A stretch of 64,000 bases of DNA from Spirodela intermedia (lineage: Eukaryota; Streptophyta; Magnoliopsida; Alismatales; Araceae): contig LR746265.1 of NCBI GenBank assembly GCA_902729315.2, positions 5,188,892-5,252,891 of the forward strand. Direction: 5' to 3'. The notes below the pieces were generated by a model. It was not told the DNA's origin. It saw nothing but the letters and a program-made list of their open reading frames with translations, and searched no databases. How positions within the stretch are numbered: position 1 is the first letter of the stretch; every line of letters starts with the position of its first letter. Shown piece by piece: positions 1-12,083 of this stretch. A program made the position numbers and the translations under genes.

Positions 1-22
1 CCTTCACTTGAATGTAATGCAG

Positions 23-2076
23 GAAGGAGAGGAGTTTGCTCGATTCTCTTTTATCAGACAATGCGCTCATAATGCCTTCCAAAGGAATCTTGAAGGCTTG
101 TGCTATGTCTCTTCCGGTCAGTCTCTCTATTGCATACGTTGAATACATCCCTGTTGGTGGTAAATTTTTTTGTGTAGAATCAGTTTAAGGTACATCTTTC
201 GTCCTAAAACACAACATTCGCCTATACAAACATCTAGACCGTCCGTTTTTATACTTTTTTAATCATGCATATGCTCGTTGCCTCTTTTTAAATTTCAAGA
301 TGTTCCTTACAGAACCTAGGAAACAGGGATGAGTTTTTGAGACAATCGTTGGTATGCTCAAGAGATTACACGAGATTTGTTACCTGAGACGCATTTGCTA
401 GATTTTCATATTATACTGATTATGTTAAGGCTGATGTGCAGGATTTGTGGAATAGTCGTCGTTCCCTCAAAAAGGTAGAAGGCTTTGACCACCTAGTTGC
501 TAATGATGCTTTAGGAGCATGTGGTGACCTGGGTCCTGGTGATGAAAGTCCTTGCCTCCCTTACTTTATTTGGCAGTGCGGTGAAACCAAGGTAAAATAA
601 ACACTTTTTAGGGTTTTCTGGTGAAGTATACCGCGTTGAGTGATTTTATTTCAACTCAAATATTAACCTTTTTTCATTTGATCTGTTTAGGAGCTCAGTG
701 TGCCATCTCCGGTTATGGAGTTCAATTTCTTCGATAGCATTCATCCCAGTTCAGGGAAAATTGAGGTGGATATATCCTTCATTTTGAAGAGTTCAATGAA
801 TTCAGACCTTGCCTTTTCTCTGCCACGCATAGCATGTTATATTTTCATTTCCCTCTGTTTAATTGCTCAGATGGTTAATATTATCTCGAATCTGCCCAAA
901 ATGTCATAACGTCTAGATTTACCTTCAGAATTCCTTACCCTGGAATTAGTATGATTTTAAAAAGCCTTCAACGTTCTGTTTGCTGAATCAATATTCCAAA
1001 TGTATGTGACTCTTCAACGGTTACTGGAAAAATGGATGAGTTTTGTATGCTGCTTTTCAGTAGCTTATACCAAACGTTCCGTTTGTGTACAGAAATGCAT
1101 TTGGGAGAAGGGTTCTACCTGAGGACGTCGTTTTGTACTCTCTGAAAAGGTGTTTTGTGGTCCATCAACTGCAATTTTTCTGGGCACGAGATATAAAATT
1201 TTATGCACCCATTGTCCTATGCTGAACAAAAATCATAGAGACCTTGGCGTCTAGAAGACCCAACAGAACTAATGAAAGTAAATAAATAAATGAAATAATA
1301 TTGTAAGCAAGAGAACTATTTAAATGAGGAAATGTTGAGACTAATGAATTTTCAGGTCCATGTACAGTAATATAGGCTGTAGGTAAGCCATGAGAATATT
1401 ACTTTTTATGTAAAATTTCATCGATGCCATTGCAGATTAATTTGTAGTTTCTGATGGTCGCCGTTTTATGATGTATCTTGGTTCCTTTTGCGCTCTCTCA
1501 TCAAAGTTCCAGGCTCTTCACAACTATCGTCACTGTATTCACACGGGCAAGAGCTGAATTTTCGTTAGATTCTGGTGATCCATTTATAATGCATTTTAAT
1601 GCTCTTGCTGATCTGCGATCTGCGTTCCATATTCCTTTTCTGATTTGTCTTTGAGATGCAAATCTCGCCGATCGTGGCTTGTTTTCGATTTCATGGTGCA
1701 AATCTTCTTTCTTTCAGATAAAATTCACCAGACAGGGAGTATGCCACGGCTTTGCTCTTTGGATTGACTGGGTGTTGGACGAGGGAAACTCCATTGTCAT
1801 ATCCACTGGCCCAGGTTGATTCCCATTTATACCTGTAGCCCGAGGATTTCCAAGAACCTGTTCTCCGAATTTCACAACCCTAATGCCCTTTCTTACACAC
1901 GGCCTTCAGGCGGCAGGCATTGGAAGCAAGGCGTGAAGCTCCTGAGCAAGCCATTTCCAGTCACACCACCTGGACCATGCGCCAACACCGATGAGTGCCA
2001 TTCGGCCGCTATAGAGGCATCCTTTGACCCATCTAATGGAGAGCTCAACGTGAGATGTTCTCTCTCCGACGCGTGA
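23..2076 (+). CDS. PRMT7: Protein arginine N-methyltransferase 7-type (PRMT7 / PRMT1.6), C-terminal exons only
   Basis: This is the 3' part of a PRMT7-like gene; the 5' part and the main catalytic motifs lie left of the window. The family transfers methyl groups from S-adenosylmethionine to protein arginines. Exons I place by splice sites and phase are 23-116, 442-591, 691-765, 1718-1814 and 1910-2076 (stop TGA 2074-2076). They join without a phase error into 194 residues. Recognisable stretches are ALIMPSKGILKACAMSLPDL, LWNSRRSLKKVEGFDH, VCHGFALWIDWV and HWKQGVKLLSKP, which match the second methyltransferase-like domain and C-terminal barrel of plant PRMT7 as I remember it. Intron 691-exon to 1718-exon is the longest (952 bp). 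The exon at 23 begins with the last base of a codon, so at least one exon precedes it. Identity is strong; the exact paralogue is inferred. Confidence 0.92.
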
Positions 2077-5000
2077 GCGAGATCGAAACCAGCCCTCCTC
2101 AGTTCTGTAGCGAATCTTGTTGGAGTGGGCAGTCATGGTTTCAAAGTGGCAAGGCGACGCAGATGGCCCAACTGAGATTCGCAAGGCAAAGGGCCATCGT
2201 CTTCGTCACCTTCGTTGCCTCAATAGGACAGTCTTTCAATGAAATTGCCCTGTTGTGGAGATTGGTTGACGCGCTTTCCTTCCGTTGCCTTTGGCGAACT
2301 GCTGAACCTCAAGCCTGGCCATGGAACACACGTGCTTTCCCCTACAGACAACCCAAGGTTAGCACTGTTTTGTCATGCAACCCCATACACGGCGTCGACG
2401 GCGACATCCCCGTGCACGGCGGTGGGCGAGCCCTCTCAGCCACCCCACCCCCACCGTTTGTTTCTTTCACGAAACATACCAGAGGAAGTCTCTTGGAGCA
2501 GCTTCCTTCGGACCTTTCCCTCCCCTCACCTTTTCCCATTTTAGCCCAGGGAAGAAAGGAAGCGGCACCGGCGGAGAAGGCTGACTTGCTTCGTGGAGAA
2601 GCACCGGAGGCCGGCACGGCGGCAACAAAAGGCCGGCCACCGGCAATCCACCGTCGCTGGAGCTGGAGCTGCGGCGGCAAAGACGATGATGCTCCATCTG
2701 GTGGTCGCCGCTAAGATGAAGCTGCTGGCTGGCGTTGGCCACGGGCCGTGCGCCGGGCAGCTCCTTGTGGTGTTGCTAGGGCCCTTCGTGCTGAAGCTGT
2801 CCATGAGCAGGTATGCGCCTGGCGGCATGAGGGACCTCGTCCTCTCTTCCAGGCTCTTCCTCTTCCGGCTTGGCCGGATACTCTCCCGGGAGCAGCCCGG
2901 CGCGGGGAGGTGGGAGAGAGCGCTACGACTGGTCTCTGATAGATTGGACGAGGCCCGGCGGCTCGAGGAGTCGTCGCCTGACGAGCCTAGCCTCCATTTA
3001 GTAGCAATGCTGGCGCTCTAAGCTTCTCCATTGTCTCCGCTTCCGACGCCCACGTAGGACTTTTTTGTATATACTTCATTGAATGATCATTTATCCAGAT
3101 GTTTAGTTAAAATAAACAATAATCGATCAAAAGTCAACCGTGTATCTTATCCCGCACGCCATCGCCCTCCAAATATCTGATCTGATATTTCAGCTAGATA
3201 CCAGATATTTTGCTCCCTTTGTTCTTAGGTCCCTTCTGATATTTTGTATATATGTTGACTTCTTTGGGACATCATAATTTCCCATTCTTGTCCCCAATTT
3301 GCCACCGTATTTCCCACATTTACCCATCGTTGACTTCTTGTATTCAAAGTACCCAGCTAAACGCCTCATTTTCTGATAGCACTCCCTCATAAGATGGGCT
3401 GCCCATTCCTCGCAAACTGTGGGCTTCCCCCTTGATATGACCCATTTCTTCTGCCAAGTGGACTTCCCTGCTCTCCGTCAACTTCATCTCCTGGTTCGGA
3501 CCCCCCTCGGTAGCGATCTCCCTCACCCTCGCGGTCCTCTGCGACGGCGCTGGGCCCGTTGACCGCGAATTGGCGGCCGCCCTCGTGGATTCTTCCATCC
3601 CTCTCTTATCCGCATTGGCAGAGCATATGCAATAGTGGAGCCACAGAAAGATGCCGCCTTTCTCCTTGGGTTCATTCATTCTTCCCCCCTTCGGGAGGCG
3701 TGGACAATGAGATGGCCGGCGTTCGTCGAAAGCCGAATCTCGATCTCATCGGATGACTCAACTCCGACTTATCTACTCCGAACCACCTTTCTCTTTGAAA
3801 AAATAAATAGCATCTTTTTTTTTCCTCTGTTTGTCGACAAAATTACACCGAAAATATCTGGTCCGATTGCCAAAGATATTAGTCAACACCCGGACCCACG
3901 CTTTTCAGTGGGACCCGTCCGTTCACTATAACCGGTTCTATGTAGTTATAATACGATTTTTTATATTTCTAATTAAGCTGTCACTTACAAAGTTCCCATC
4001 TTTTTTTTATATCCTAGTCTCCATATCAATATGACGCATGCCCATCACGCGTACACGTGACTGCGAATTGTAGCAGGTCAGCAACCTGGAGAAACCGGCC
4101 CAATGAAGCGTGGTGATGACTCCGGTCAACGTCAAGCTGGGTGCTTGCCAGGTTGGCTCTCTCTCCTCTCTCTCTCTCTCTCTCACACACATACACACAT
4201 ACAGTTTCCATCTGTCAGCGGTCGTCCAATAAACGGACGCGAGGTCGAAGGGGGAGCAATCACCGGCGCTAACATCCCGGGAAATGGGATAAATTTTAGC
4301 ATTATATATGTCGAAATATATCATTTTCTTTTAATCAATCCACCTAAAAATTCAGTAAATAATCTCGATAAGTACGTCACCTGTGCGCGCGGCGACACCA
4401 TCATGACGTCATCCGATTTTAACCCTGCCGTGGATTCGCGGTATATTCGGTCAGTTGACGTCTCCTCACGTGAATCGTGATGCCCCTTCGGCCCCCGACT
4501 TTATTTGATTGGATTATATTACTCCAAATAACGAAGAAAAATATTACTAAAAACATATAAAAAAAATAAATTAAGGGAGATAATTGCTTATTATCACATG
4601 GGTGGAGCCTCTATCAACATCGTCCTAGATCATTCATCATTTTTTTAGCACGTTTAATTCCCTGAGTTCCTCCTACATATGCAACAGCCGCCAAATATAT
4701 TCGAACGCACTGGGCATCTCGATGTGAGAACTAGAATTTTGTCCTACCGACATTATTATCCGTAATAAATACGATTTTTTATTTTTTGTTGGGATCATCG
4801 TTGACTCAATTTTTTTTTATCAGCTCATCCATTTTCCCCAAACTTTGTAATAACCGGGCATTAAGCATGAAATGATAAGCTAATGTTTAGAATATCTCGA
4901 TATTTTAGCAACCCATCCCATTCCGAGTGATTTTTTGCGAGCAATAAATATGAAGGTATATAGGAGGTGGGGGATCTGACTAGTCGTGGCGACCGAGCGG

Positions 5001-5550
5001 TGTATCTGACCGAGTATGACAACATGTTTGTCGCATTAGCACTGATTTCTGCGTATTTAACGCTCAATAAATGGGGAGAAAACTTGTCCTCGAGGAATCC
5101 CTCTCGTTGGAAGAAGTCGACATCAATATTCTCGTATTCACGCTAATTATGTATAAATTCGGAATTATCAACAATTTTATATTCCCAACATTATTCTTAT
5201 TATGAAATAACGGGCATGCGCTAAGTCGACGTCGAAATTGTGGGACTACCAGATTAATTATATATCGATTCAGAATTATTATTATTATTTCAACATTTCC
5301 AAAATATAGGGTGCGGGAGTAGTTTTCAGTGCTTATTGGCACTCGACATTAGAATTTCATACGTCCATGCAGGCTGCCCTCGTCGGTGGGTAGGTTAGGG
5401 TGCTTCGCCGAGCCATCTTTCGGGCTCTTGGCCGGTGGTGGTCGTTGACCTGCAGATCGAGAAGAAGAACGCGCTGCTAACGACGCGCAAGCGAGCATTT
5501 TTATCCTCTTTCTCCCGGCCCTTCGGCGGGCACCCCCCGCCGGCTGGCTG
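2077..5550. other. Intergenic region between PRMT7 and PGSIP genes
   Basis: This 3.5 kb stretch has no gene I can support. The best open frame on the plus strand is 2593-3021 (142 codons, GC-rich, ending LHLVAMLAL). It has hydrophobic and Arg/Leu-rich parts but matches no family I know, and the opposite strand is also open, as is common in GC-rich DNA. A minus-strand frame at 3344-3679 is likewise unrecognised. The right half (about 3800-5350) is AT-rich with stops in all frames and looks like ordinary intergenic or promoter DNA. Confidence 0.6.
4157..4201. repeat. Compound (CT)n-(CA)n microsatellite
   Basis: A run of CT dinucleotides (about 4157-4183, with one CC interruption) passes directly into CA and ACACAT units up to about 4201. 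It lies 1.7 kb upstream of the PGSIP start codon. Confidence 0.9.
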
Positions 5551-5557
5551 TATATAT
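5551..5557 (+). promoter_or_regulatory. Probable TATA box of the PGSIP gene
   Basis: TATATAT sits 334 bp upstream of the ATG at 5891 on the coding strand. A start of transcription about 30 bp downstream would give a GC-rich 5' leader of about 300 bp. Position and motif are the only evidence. Confidence 0.4.
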
Positions 5558-5890
5558 GCGGGTGGCCGTATAATATCTTGAGCGCTGCTAGCGACCGGTA
5601 CATTTCGCGGTGGGAAGACCGGACGGCGGCGACAGGTGTCTCCGCAGGATCGACCGGCGGCAGCGACGGAGCTTCTGGTGAAGGGGGGGAAGCTCCAGGG
5701 AGAGTGGGACAGAAGCTCGGCTCTGGAATCCAGCAGCTGTCTTCCGATCTTGGATTTTGTTAGGGGAGGGAGGGTTATTTCTATTGAGTCTCTCTCCCTC
5801 CGCTCGTGCCCCCCCGTTCGAGAATAGCAGAGGTGGGGAGGGGGGCGGGGGGTTGCTGGGGGTAGGTTTTGTTCGCGCGATCCCGGCGGA

Positions 5891-8803
5891 ATGGCGGAGG
5901 GGATGGGGCTCCGGTTGCCGGCGGTGGCGGTGTTGGTGGCGGTGTTGGTGGTGCTGTTGGAGGTGACGGCCTCGGCGGCGGCGGCGGCGGGGGCGACGAT
6001 GATGTTGGCTGGGGACAGGATGGCGATGGAGATGGGGAATGGGGAGGGGAGAAGAGGGATGAAGAGCAGGGACGCTTATGCGGCGATGATGTACATGGGC
6101 ACCCCGAGGGACTACGAGTTCTACGTGGCGACGCGGGTGATGTTGAGGTCCATAGCCAGGCTGAAGGCCGATGCCGATCTCGTCGTCATTGCGTCTGTGG
6201 ACGTCCCGATGCGTTGGCAGCGGGCGATGTAAGCTCCTTCTCTCTCTAACTTTCCCCTTTCCCCCAACCTCTCCCCCTTTGTTCGCCTCTGGGTGGTCTT
6301 CCCGATCCGCCCCCCCCCCCCCCCACCTGATCCTTCGCCTTCGGTAGGGTATCAATAAAACGGAACCACCTCGGCTGTCAATTTGTTTTCCTCCAGTTCA
6401 TTTCTCAGATCAGTCGCGCGGTTGCTCTCTCGTATTTGCAGTGTTCCATCCGCATCCTGTCGGTATTTCGCTTTCAAAATCTCCTTGCCCGGCTCGTTAT
6501 CCGTCGAAATCGTCAGATCAAAGGTGTTCTTGTCCGATTTCCTCCCTCTCCCGATTGCCTCGTCTGGTCTATGCGACTACCTGAAGAAATTGCCCTTCTA
6601 GTATAATTAATCAAAGGTGGATCTTCCCGTTCGTGTCCGAGGTCAAGGCTGATGGAAGATGGTCAAAGGACATCCGTCCGTTTTCAGAAATTTTCAAAAT
6701 AACCTGGAGGAACGTTAGTTCTTCCCTCAGAGCTGTTCCCTTGCCTTCCACGTCTTTTCTTCTCCTCTCCGCCCTCACGAGCCCTTCCCTCTCCCAAGTG
6801 CGGACGAAAACCCCAAGATCCGCTTGTCTCGTTCCGTCCCTGCCGTCCCCCCGGACTCGAATTCCGGAAAGTTTGATCGAGGAGAAGAATCGCGTTGGAT
6901 GGACATGGTGGTCTTCGTCAAACTCTGTAACTCTCCTCTGCACGTTGTTCATGTGCCTGAGCAGGAAAGAGGAGGATGGCATCAAGGTGGTTACAGTGAA
7001 GGACGTACAGAATCCATACGAGAGCCAGGCCAACTTCAACCGCAGATTCAAGTTGACGCTGAATAAGCTGTACGCCTGGAGCCTGGTGGAGTACGACCGA
7101 GTTGTGATGATCGACTCCGACAACATCTTCCTCCAGAGAACCGACGAGCTCTTCCAGTGCGGCCAGTTCTGCGCAGTCTTCATCAACCCCTGTATTTTCC
7201 ACACCGGCCTCTTTGTCCTGCAGGTAAACTCCATTTTCTTCATCTGATGCCCGGTTTTTTGCGTCAAACCCGGGGTTAGACTTATGATCTTCCATGGTCT
7301 TTTAAAGCTTTTCTGGTTTTGAATTGCGTTCCCACATCTGGGACGTGCTGATGATTGCCGACTGTCTTTAGACATACTATGTTCTACCCCAAGAACTCTG
7401 TACTCTGCCATTCATCCGTCGTGTTGCTAGAGCCCCGGACGACTCTGCTTCCTGTTCTCGCACCTCGACGTTTCAGGCTTCTGAGAGATCGATAAAATTT
7501 TAGATCTGCTTTGATTTTTTATGAGCCTGGTGGGAATCACCTATGATTCTTCAGTTGAGACGACCTTGCTGTCGGCTCGACCGTACGTTGCCTTAGCTTA
7601 TTGCCTTGCCAAGGACTAAACCGCAAGCTCAAAGGGAGCTGACTGGGATGATGCATCGACTGAGAACCACTTCCTCTGGTCTAGTTTAAGTTAGCTGTTG
7701 TGATCTAATTGCGTCGTCTCTTCTGCTGCAGCCCTCCATGGAAGTCTTCAACAACATGCTCCACGAACTGAAAATCGGCAGGAGGAACCCTGATGGCGCA
7801 GACCAAGGTTTCCTGGTGAGCTACTTTCCCGACCTGCTCGACCGGCCATTGTTCCATCCACCTGCAAATGGGTCCAAGCTGGAGGGTACCTACCGTCTCC
7901 CCTTGGGCTACCAGATGGACGCCTCCTACTACTGTAAGTCGAACGAAACCCCGCCGCAGCACTCATTTTAGCTCCCACTTCGGGCATCCCTGAAGCATCC
8001 TGGTATACTTCATCCTGACGCAGATTTGAAGCTTCGATGGAGTATTCCCTGCGGGCCCAACAGCGTCATCACCTTCCCCAGTGCGCCCTGGTTGAAGCCC
8101 TGGTACTGGTGGGCTTGGCCGGTCTTGCCGCTGGGGCTCTCCTGGCATCACCAGCGTCTGAACACCCTGGGGTAAGCGTCTCTGTCTACCGAGAAATCTC
8201 CCCACTCTGCGCTAGCGCGCCATCTCTGCAAGCTCTTGAACGCCGTACAATGCCTGCAGGTACGGCGCGGAGGTGCCGGTGCTGTTGATCCAGGCCCTGA
8301 TGTACATAGCGATCATGACGGTGACTAGGCTGGCGCGGCCGAGCTCGTCGAAGCTTTGCTACAACCTGCGGACGGAGAAGAACTTCGCTTTCCTGCACTG
8401 GGTGCTGAGGATCGTCACCATCTGGTCCATCTTGGCCGCCTACGCCGCCCCGTTCTTCCTGGTCCCCCGCACGGTGCATCCGCTGCTGGGCTGGTCCCTC
8501 TACTTGCTCGGCTCCGCCGCGCTGGCCTCCGTCGTGTTCAACGCCTTGCTCCTCCCGCCGCTGGCTGTCCTCACGCCGTGGCTGGGCATTTCGGGGGCCC
8601 TGGCGGTGATGGCGTTCCCGTGGTACCCCGACGGCCTGGTGAGGGCGCTGGCCGTGTTCGGCTATGCCTTCTGCTGCGCCCCCTTCCTCTGGGCGTCGAT
8701 GACGAAGATGATGGGCTCGCTGCACGCCCTGGTGGAGCGGGAGGCCTACTTCCCCAGACTAGGGGAGTCGCCACAGGCGCCACAGTTCAGCAAGCTCTAT
8801 TGA
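5891..8803 (+). CDS. PGSIP8: GT8 family glycosyltransferase, PGSIP7/8 type
   Basis: Five exons: 5891-6228, 6965-7223, 7732-7933, 8024-8171 and 8260-8803 (stop TGA 8801-8803), 496 residues, all phases closing. Residues 1-30 form a signal anchor rich in Leu, Val and Ala. The GT8 catalytic part follows, with the metal and nucleotide-sugar binding DSD motif at residues 163-165 (VVMIDSDNIF), then FNRRFKLTLNKLYAWSL before it and GADQGFLVSYF after it. The C-terminal 180 residues hold about five membrane segments. This layout, with a multi-pass C-terminus and the motifs CGPNSVITFP and WLKPWYWWAWPVLPLGLSWH, is that of the plant PGSIP6/7/8 subgroup and not of the xylan GUX enzymes. PGSIP6 (IPUT1) glucuronosylates inositol phosphorylceramide in the Golgi; the substrate of PGSIP7/8 is not settled, so the reaction is inference. 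The start ATG is the first in frame, directly before the signal anchor. Confidence 0.94.
6229..6964 (+). other. Intron 1 of the PGSIP gene
   Basis: The intron splits the codon for Met113 (AT|G). It starts GTAAGC and ends CCTGAGCAG. It holds a run of about 15 C at 6311-6325. Open frames at 6383-6601 and 6633-6964 cross it but have no family likeness, so I read it as non-coding. Confidence 0.85.
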
Positions 8804-9435
8804 TCACTGTGGATGAGACGGATGGGTTGTGCGTTTTCGCGAGTGTCTCCATCCCTCCCAATCCTTTTTGCCCATTTTTGGATTCCCCCCCTTGGATCAT
8901 CATCAGTTGTTGATATTCCATTGTGTATGTTCATGTGGATAGCCTATGGCTAGCTATATTCATCAGGAGACGGGTCGGCCTCTTTTACTAGCGACTCCTA
9001 GAAGGCAGTGGTGCTGGTGTAGAGAGACAGAGACAGAGAGAGGTGACAGTAACCGGCTAAAGATGCAATCTTGTCAGCGAAATCTTTCCGACTTTTAATC
9101 GTCAAGTTCATCAAAATCGGCGCTTAAGCATATCTAGAAGCTGATAAAAAGAATATTTTTCCAATGAAATTGGGTTATCAAATGTAGAGGAATTGGGCAC
9201 CTAGGAAAATGCTCGTCTTCTGTCTTCCAATCCACTCCATGAATCACCTTATCGATGGTAGGATGGCCAAGGAACCATCTGCAAAATAATTCTATAAGAA
9301 AACCCTGGGAATCAATTCCTGCAATCCGTAGAACATAATAATCCAGATTTAATTAATGTTTCCGGATTGCTTATTTCCCTACTCGAAGCTTAAATACTAC
9401 AATTCAGATGGGGGAACAAGAACGAAGCTTAAATA
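8804..9435. other. Convergent 3' flank with a 19-bp direct repeat
   Basis: This gap lies between the PGSIP stop and the stop of the minus-strand gene. The sequence cgaagcttaaatactacaa occurs at about 9384-9402 and again at about 9422-9440, the second copy running into the last codons of the minus-strand exon. No gene is seen. A short GACAGAGAGA tract lies near 9026. Confidence 0.7.
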
Positions 9436-10692
9436 CTACAACTGAAGGCTTATTGGATAATCATTTATCTCCGGATGTTCCTCAAAATCTTTGAATGTTT
9501 GACAGTCGTCAATGAAAACTCCTTGGACAGTTATTTCCGATGGGACAATAATCTGAACGCCCATTTCAGGTTTTCTTCGTTGCCTTGATGAGTCATCTGA
9601 AGACAAATAATGATAAATAAAAAAAGTTCCAAACCATATGCCTTATGGAGCATACTTGATGTACCGCCTTGATAACATATAAATAATAGGACAAGTAGAC
9701 AAGAGGGCATACCTGCATATTTCTATACACTGAGTCCTTGGAGCAGACACTGAGGACCACTGCTCAAAAACAATGACTCGGAAGGAAAACCCGAAGCCTC
9801 TCAAAGTGAAAATGAGAAAGAAGATCACTAGAGAACGGAAGAAATACAGTCCTGACTACGAGCTGAAAGCTGTGGGACATGCCGCATCCTAAAAATGGCA
9901 TAGTGTGATGCCCAAGCTTTACAAAATTTCAGTATTTCATGGAAGTTGATAAAGTTTGAAGGAACAAAACGTGAAATAGCAAGCTCAGCGAATAGGAATC
10001 AATTAGCATGGAGAGCAGAAGGGAAAACTGGGTTAAGTTTACATTGAGGGAAGACAGTGCCACCCAAGGTGTGTGAACTGGCACGGACATCTGAAATACA
10101 CACCCCTTTGATTTGAGAAGCACGCACACGTTTATATGAGTTCCCATGATTCCCACATGCTGATCACGTTGAACATTGTGCTCCATATACAACCTTCATG
10201 AAAACATTAATTACAATCATCAAGAAACCAAAGAACTGCATGCCTAACTTGTAACTAGGCTGGCAGATTGTGACCAATTTTTAACAACTGGATAATAAAA
10301 CTGAAAAAATACGGGAAAATCCAGTGTAATTAACCCAATTGAGGCTCTGAATTCAATGGGAGTTAAATTCACTTGAATGTTAAACATAAACTTAAGGAAC
10401 CGATTGTGCTAACTGTGAATGATATAGACGAAAAATCAAGCTCGTATGAGCATGAGGTACTTCACAAGCTGAGGTACTTGCCCGAAAGGAATGTTTACAC
10501 AAATAGTCAGGATTTGCATATTAACTTGCTGAGCACGACAAATGATGCGCGAATACATGATTGTAGCATAGAATAATACGATAGAGAAATATCATCCCCC
10601 TGTTAGACACAACTAAAGGTTTTCGTAAAAAAAAAATATTACCCATCGCACAGCCTTAAATTTAGAAGAATGTAAGTTCATATATGCTTTGT
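9436..10692 (-). CDS. Spliced gene of unknown function, 3' exons
   Basis: I do not recognise the product. Exons inferred on the minus strand are 10692-10643 (strong pyrimidine tract then AACGCAG, donor TGG|GTAATA; reads KAYMNLHSSKFKAVRW), 10090-10043 (TATTTCAG, donor CAAT|GTAAAC; reads VRASSHTLGGTVFPQ), 9797-9713 (donor GCAG|GTATGC; reads FGFSFRVIVFEQWSSVS) and 9583-9436 (reads MGVQIIVPSEITVQGV, FIDDCQTFKDFEEHPEI, stop TAG). The last three join in phase. Between 10643 and 10090 one exon is missing or mis-set, because the phase changes there (0 to 1). A stronger-looking acceptor at 9596 exists for the last exon but gives a stop. Upstream exons should lie toward 11766, which would make the gene head-to-head with the asparaginyl-tRNA synthetase gene. 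The lack of stops, the splice sites and the residue mix support a real gene; function is unknown. Confidence 0.45.
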
Positions 10693-10944
10693 CTGCGTTA
10701 AAAAGAGGAAAGACAACAGAAAAGGTTATCTTATCCATATTCATGTGAAAAATGAATAACATATAGCATGAATTCCTGACACTGAGGATAAAGATAACAT
10801 GATTTTTTTCCCCCATAGATTGGACTGAAAATACACCAACCCATGAATTTATACAGGAATACATAAGAAAAAATGATCATAAAATGAAACCGACATCGTA
10901 GGTGGGTCATTCACATAAGAAATATCAAGTTAGGCGAATGTCCA

Positions 10945-11040
10945 CCCGTTCTCAGACATCTATAAGGGAAGGGAAGGGAAAGGAAGGGAAATTGACGTGG
11001 GCCTGGCTGTATCCAGGCATAAATCGTGTCTGAGAATGGG
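10945..11040. repeat. Inverted repeat enclosing GGGAA repeats (possible foldback element)
   Basis: The arm cccgttctcagaca (10945-10958) pairs with tgtctgagaatggg (11027-11040) over 14 positions with one G.T pair. Between them lie GGGAAGGGAAGGGAAAGGAAGGG-type repeats (10966-10988, four G3 runs) and a second small hairpin, gcctgg/ccaggc, at about 11001-11018. It sits in the probable upstream part or an intron of the minus-strand unknown gene. A miniature foldback element or a regulatory structure are both possible. Confidence 0.5.
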
Positions 11041-12083
11041 AATATAAACGATTAAACCTCCGGAATATGACATAAATCGCTTCGTTAGAAACGTGAAAAA
11101 TACAATACAGCAACTCAGCTAAGAAAATAAAAATAAAGCAAATTGCAGAGAAAGCTTAAGGCTCAGGGCTCCTAAAATCAAGCTCAATGCGGGGATACCG
11201 ATCGATTTGGAAAAGTAAAAATTTATTCAGATTAGTACCGAAGGAGCAATACATTCTATATCAGATTTTGATTGGACATGGGGAGGTGGCAGCACCAACT
11301 GACGGATTGTTTCCGTGCACCAACGCCGTGCCGCAACGCTGCAACCTGCGACGACGCTGCCACTTCCGCCCCGGCGGTTGGGTTCAACTCCGGTTAGCTC
11401 AAAGTACGGCCAATGGCTCTTCAGTTGCGTGGTGAACAACCGTGGGGTAAAGCGCCGCCGTCGCCAAGGATTCCTCGGCCCCGCGGCTGGATGTTCCCGC
11501 CGATGGTTGGCAGCGGGGGTCATAATGAGGGAAATGCTTTAGCCGGTGATAAGTGGAAACGTGGTCGTACCTAGCGGCGGTATTGATGATAGCGCCGGGT
11601 GCGCATGATATTGGACGGGGTTGCAGAACTGCCGCTGCTGCCTTCTGCTGCTACTGCATTTCCTCTGAGAGTGGAATCCATGGTGACGCCGGAGAACCAG
11701 GGAAGCGTAGGAATGGCGGAGTGACGTCGAGAATGGACATAGCTCGGAAATAAATCGGTATTTCACCCTTTAATTCAAGGTCCCCAAACTATTGCATTAA
11801 TACCATTTTATTAATATTATTTTAGATGAACCTTTTTGGTGAAGATTAATATAAACAAAATTTCAGAGGGTTTCCCAATAAAGTTACCGTATGCGTCAGC
11901 CAAAGTCTGAGGGGTTCTCGGAGGATGGTTGGAGATTTAGCGGCGGCTTCTGTCCTCAGGAGTCGCCAACGGCTGCCGGAGAAGCACCTTATCTGGTGGA
12001 TTCGTCCGTCGCTGTTGGGTATTGCGCGTAGAGTACTGAGCAGTGCACCGTACCACTGAGGATTCCCTGCTCTGAGGAGGACG
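11041..12083. other. Probable shared 5' region of the unknown minus-strand gene and the asparaginyl-tRNA synthetase gene
   Basis: 11227-11766 is GC-rich with open frames on the minus strand (for example 11766-11539 and 11523-11227) that could hold 5' exons of the unknown gene, but I cannot fix a start or splice pattern. 11767-11890 is AT-rich. 11890-12083 is the likely promoter and leader of the synthetase gene. No clear TATA box is seen. Confidence 0.4.

Noticed and set aside
5588-6355. 255-codon minus-strand open frame rich in Arg, His and Pro
   Set aside because: Antisense of the GC-rich leader and first exon of the PGSIP gene; no domain, and the sense strand is clearly coding.
8356-8913. 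Second plus-strand open frame overlapping the last PGSIP exon
   Set aside because: Out-of-frame shadow of a GC-rich exon; the membrane-segment frame is the conserved one.
9700-9890. Plus-strand Lys/Arg-rich frame (ENPKPLKVKMRKKITRERKK)
   Set aside because: It is antisense to a pyrimidine-rich 3' intron end and exon of the minus-strand gene, where splice signals are much stronger.
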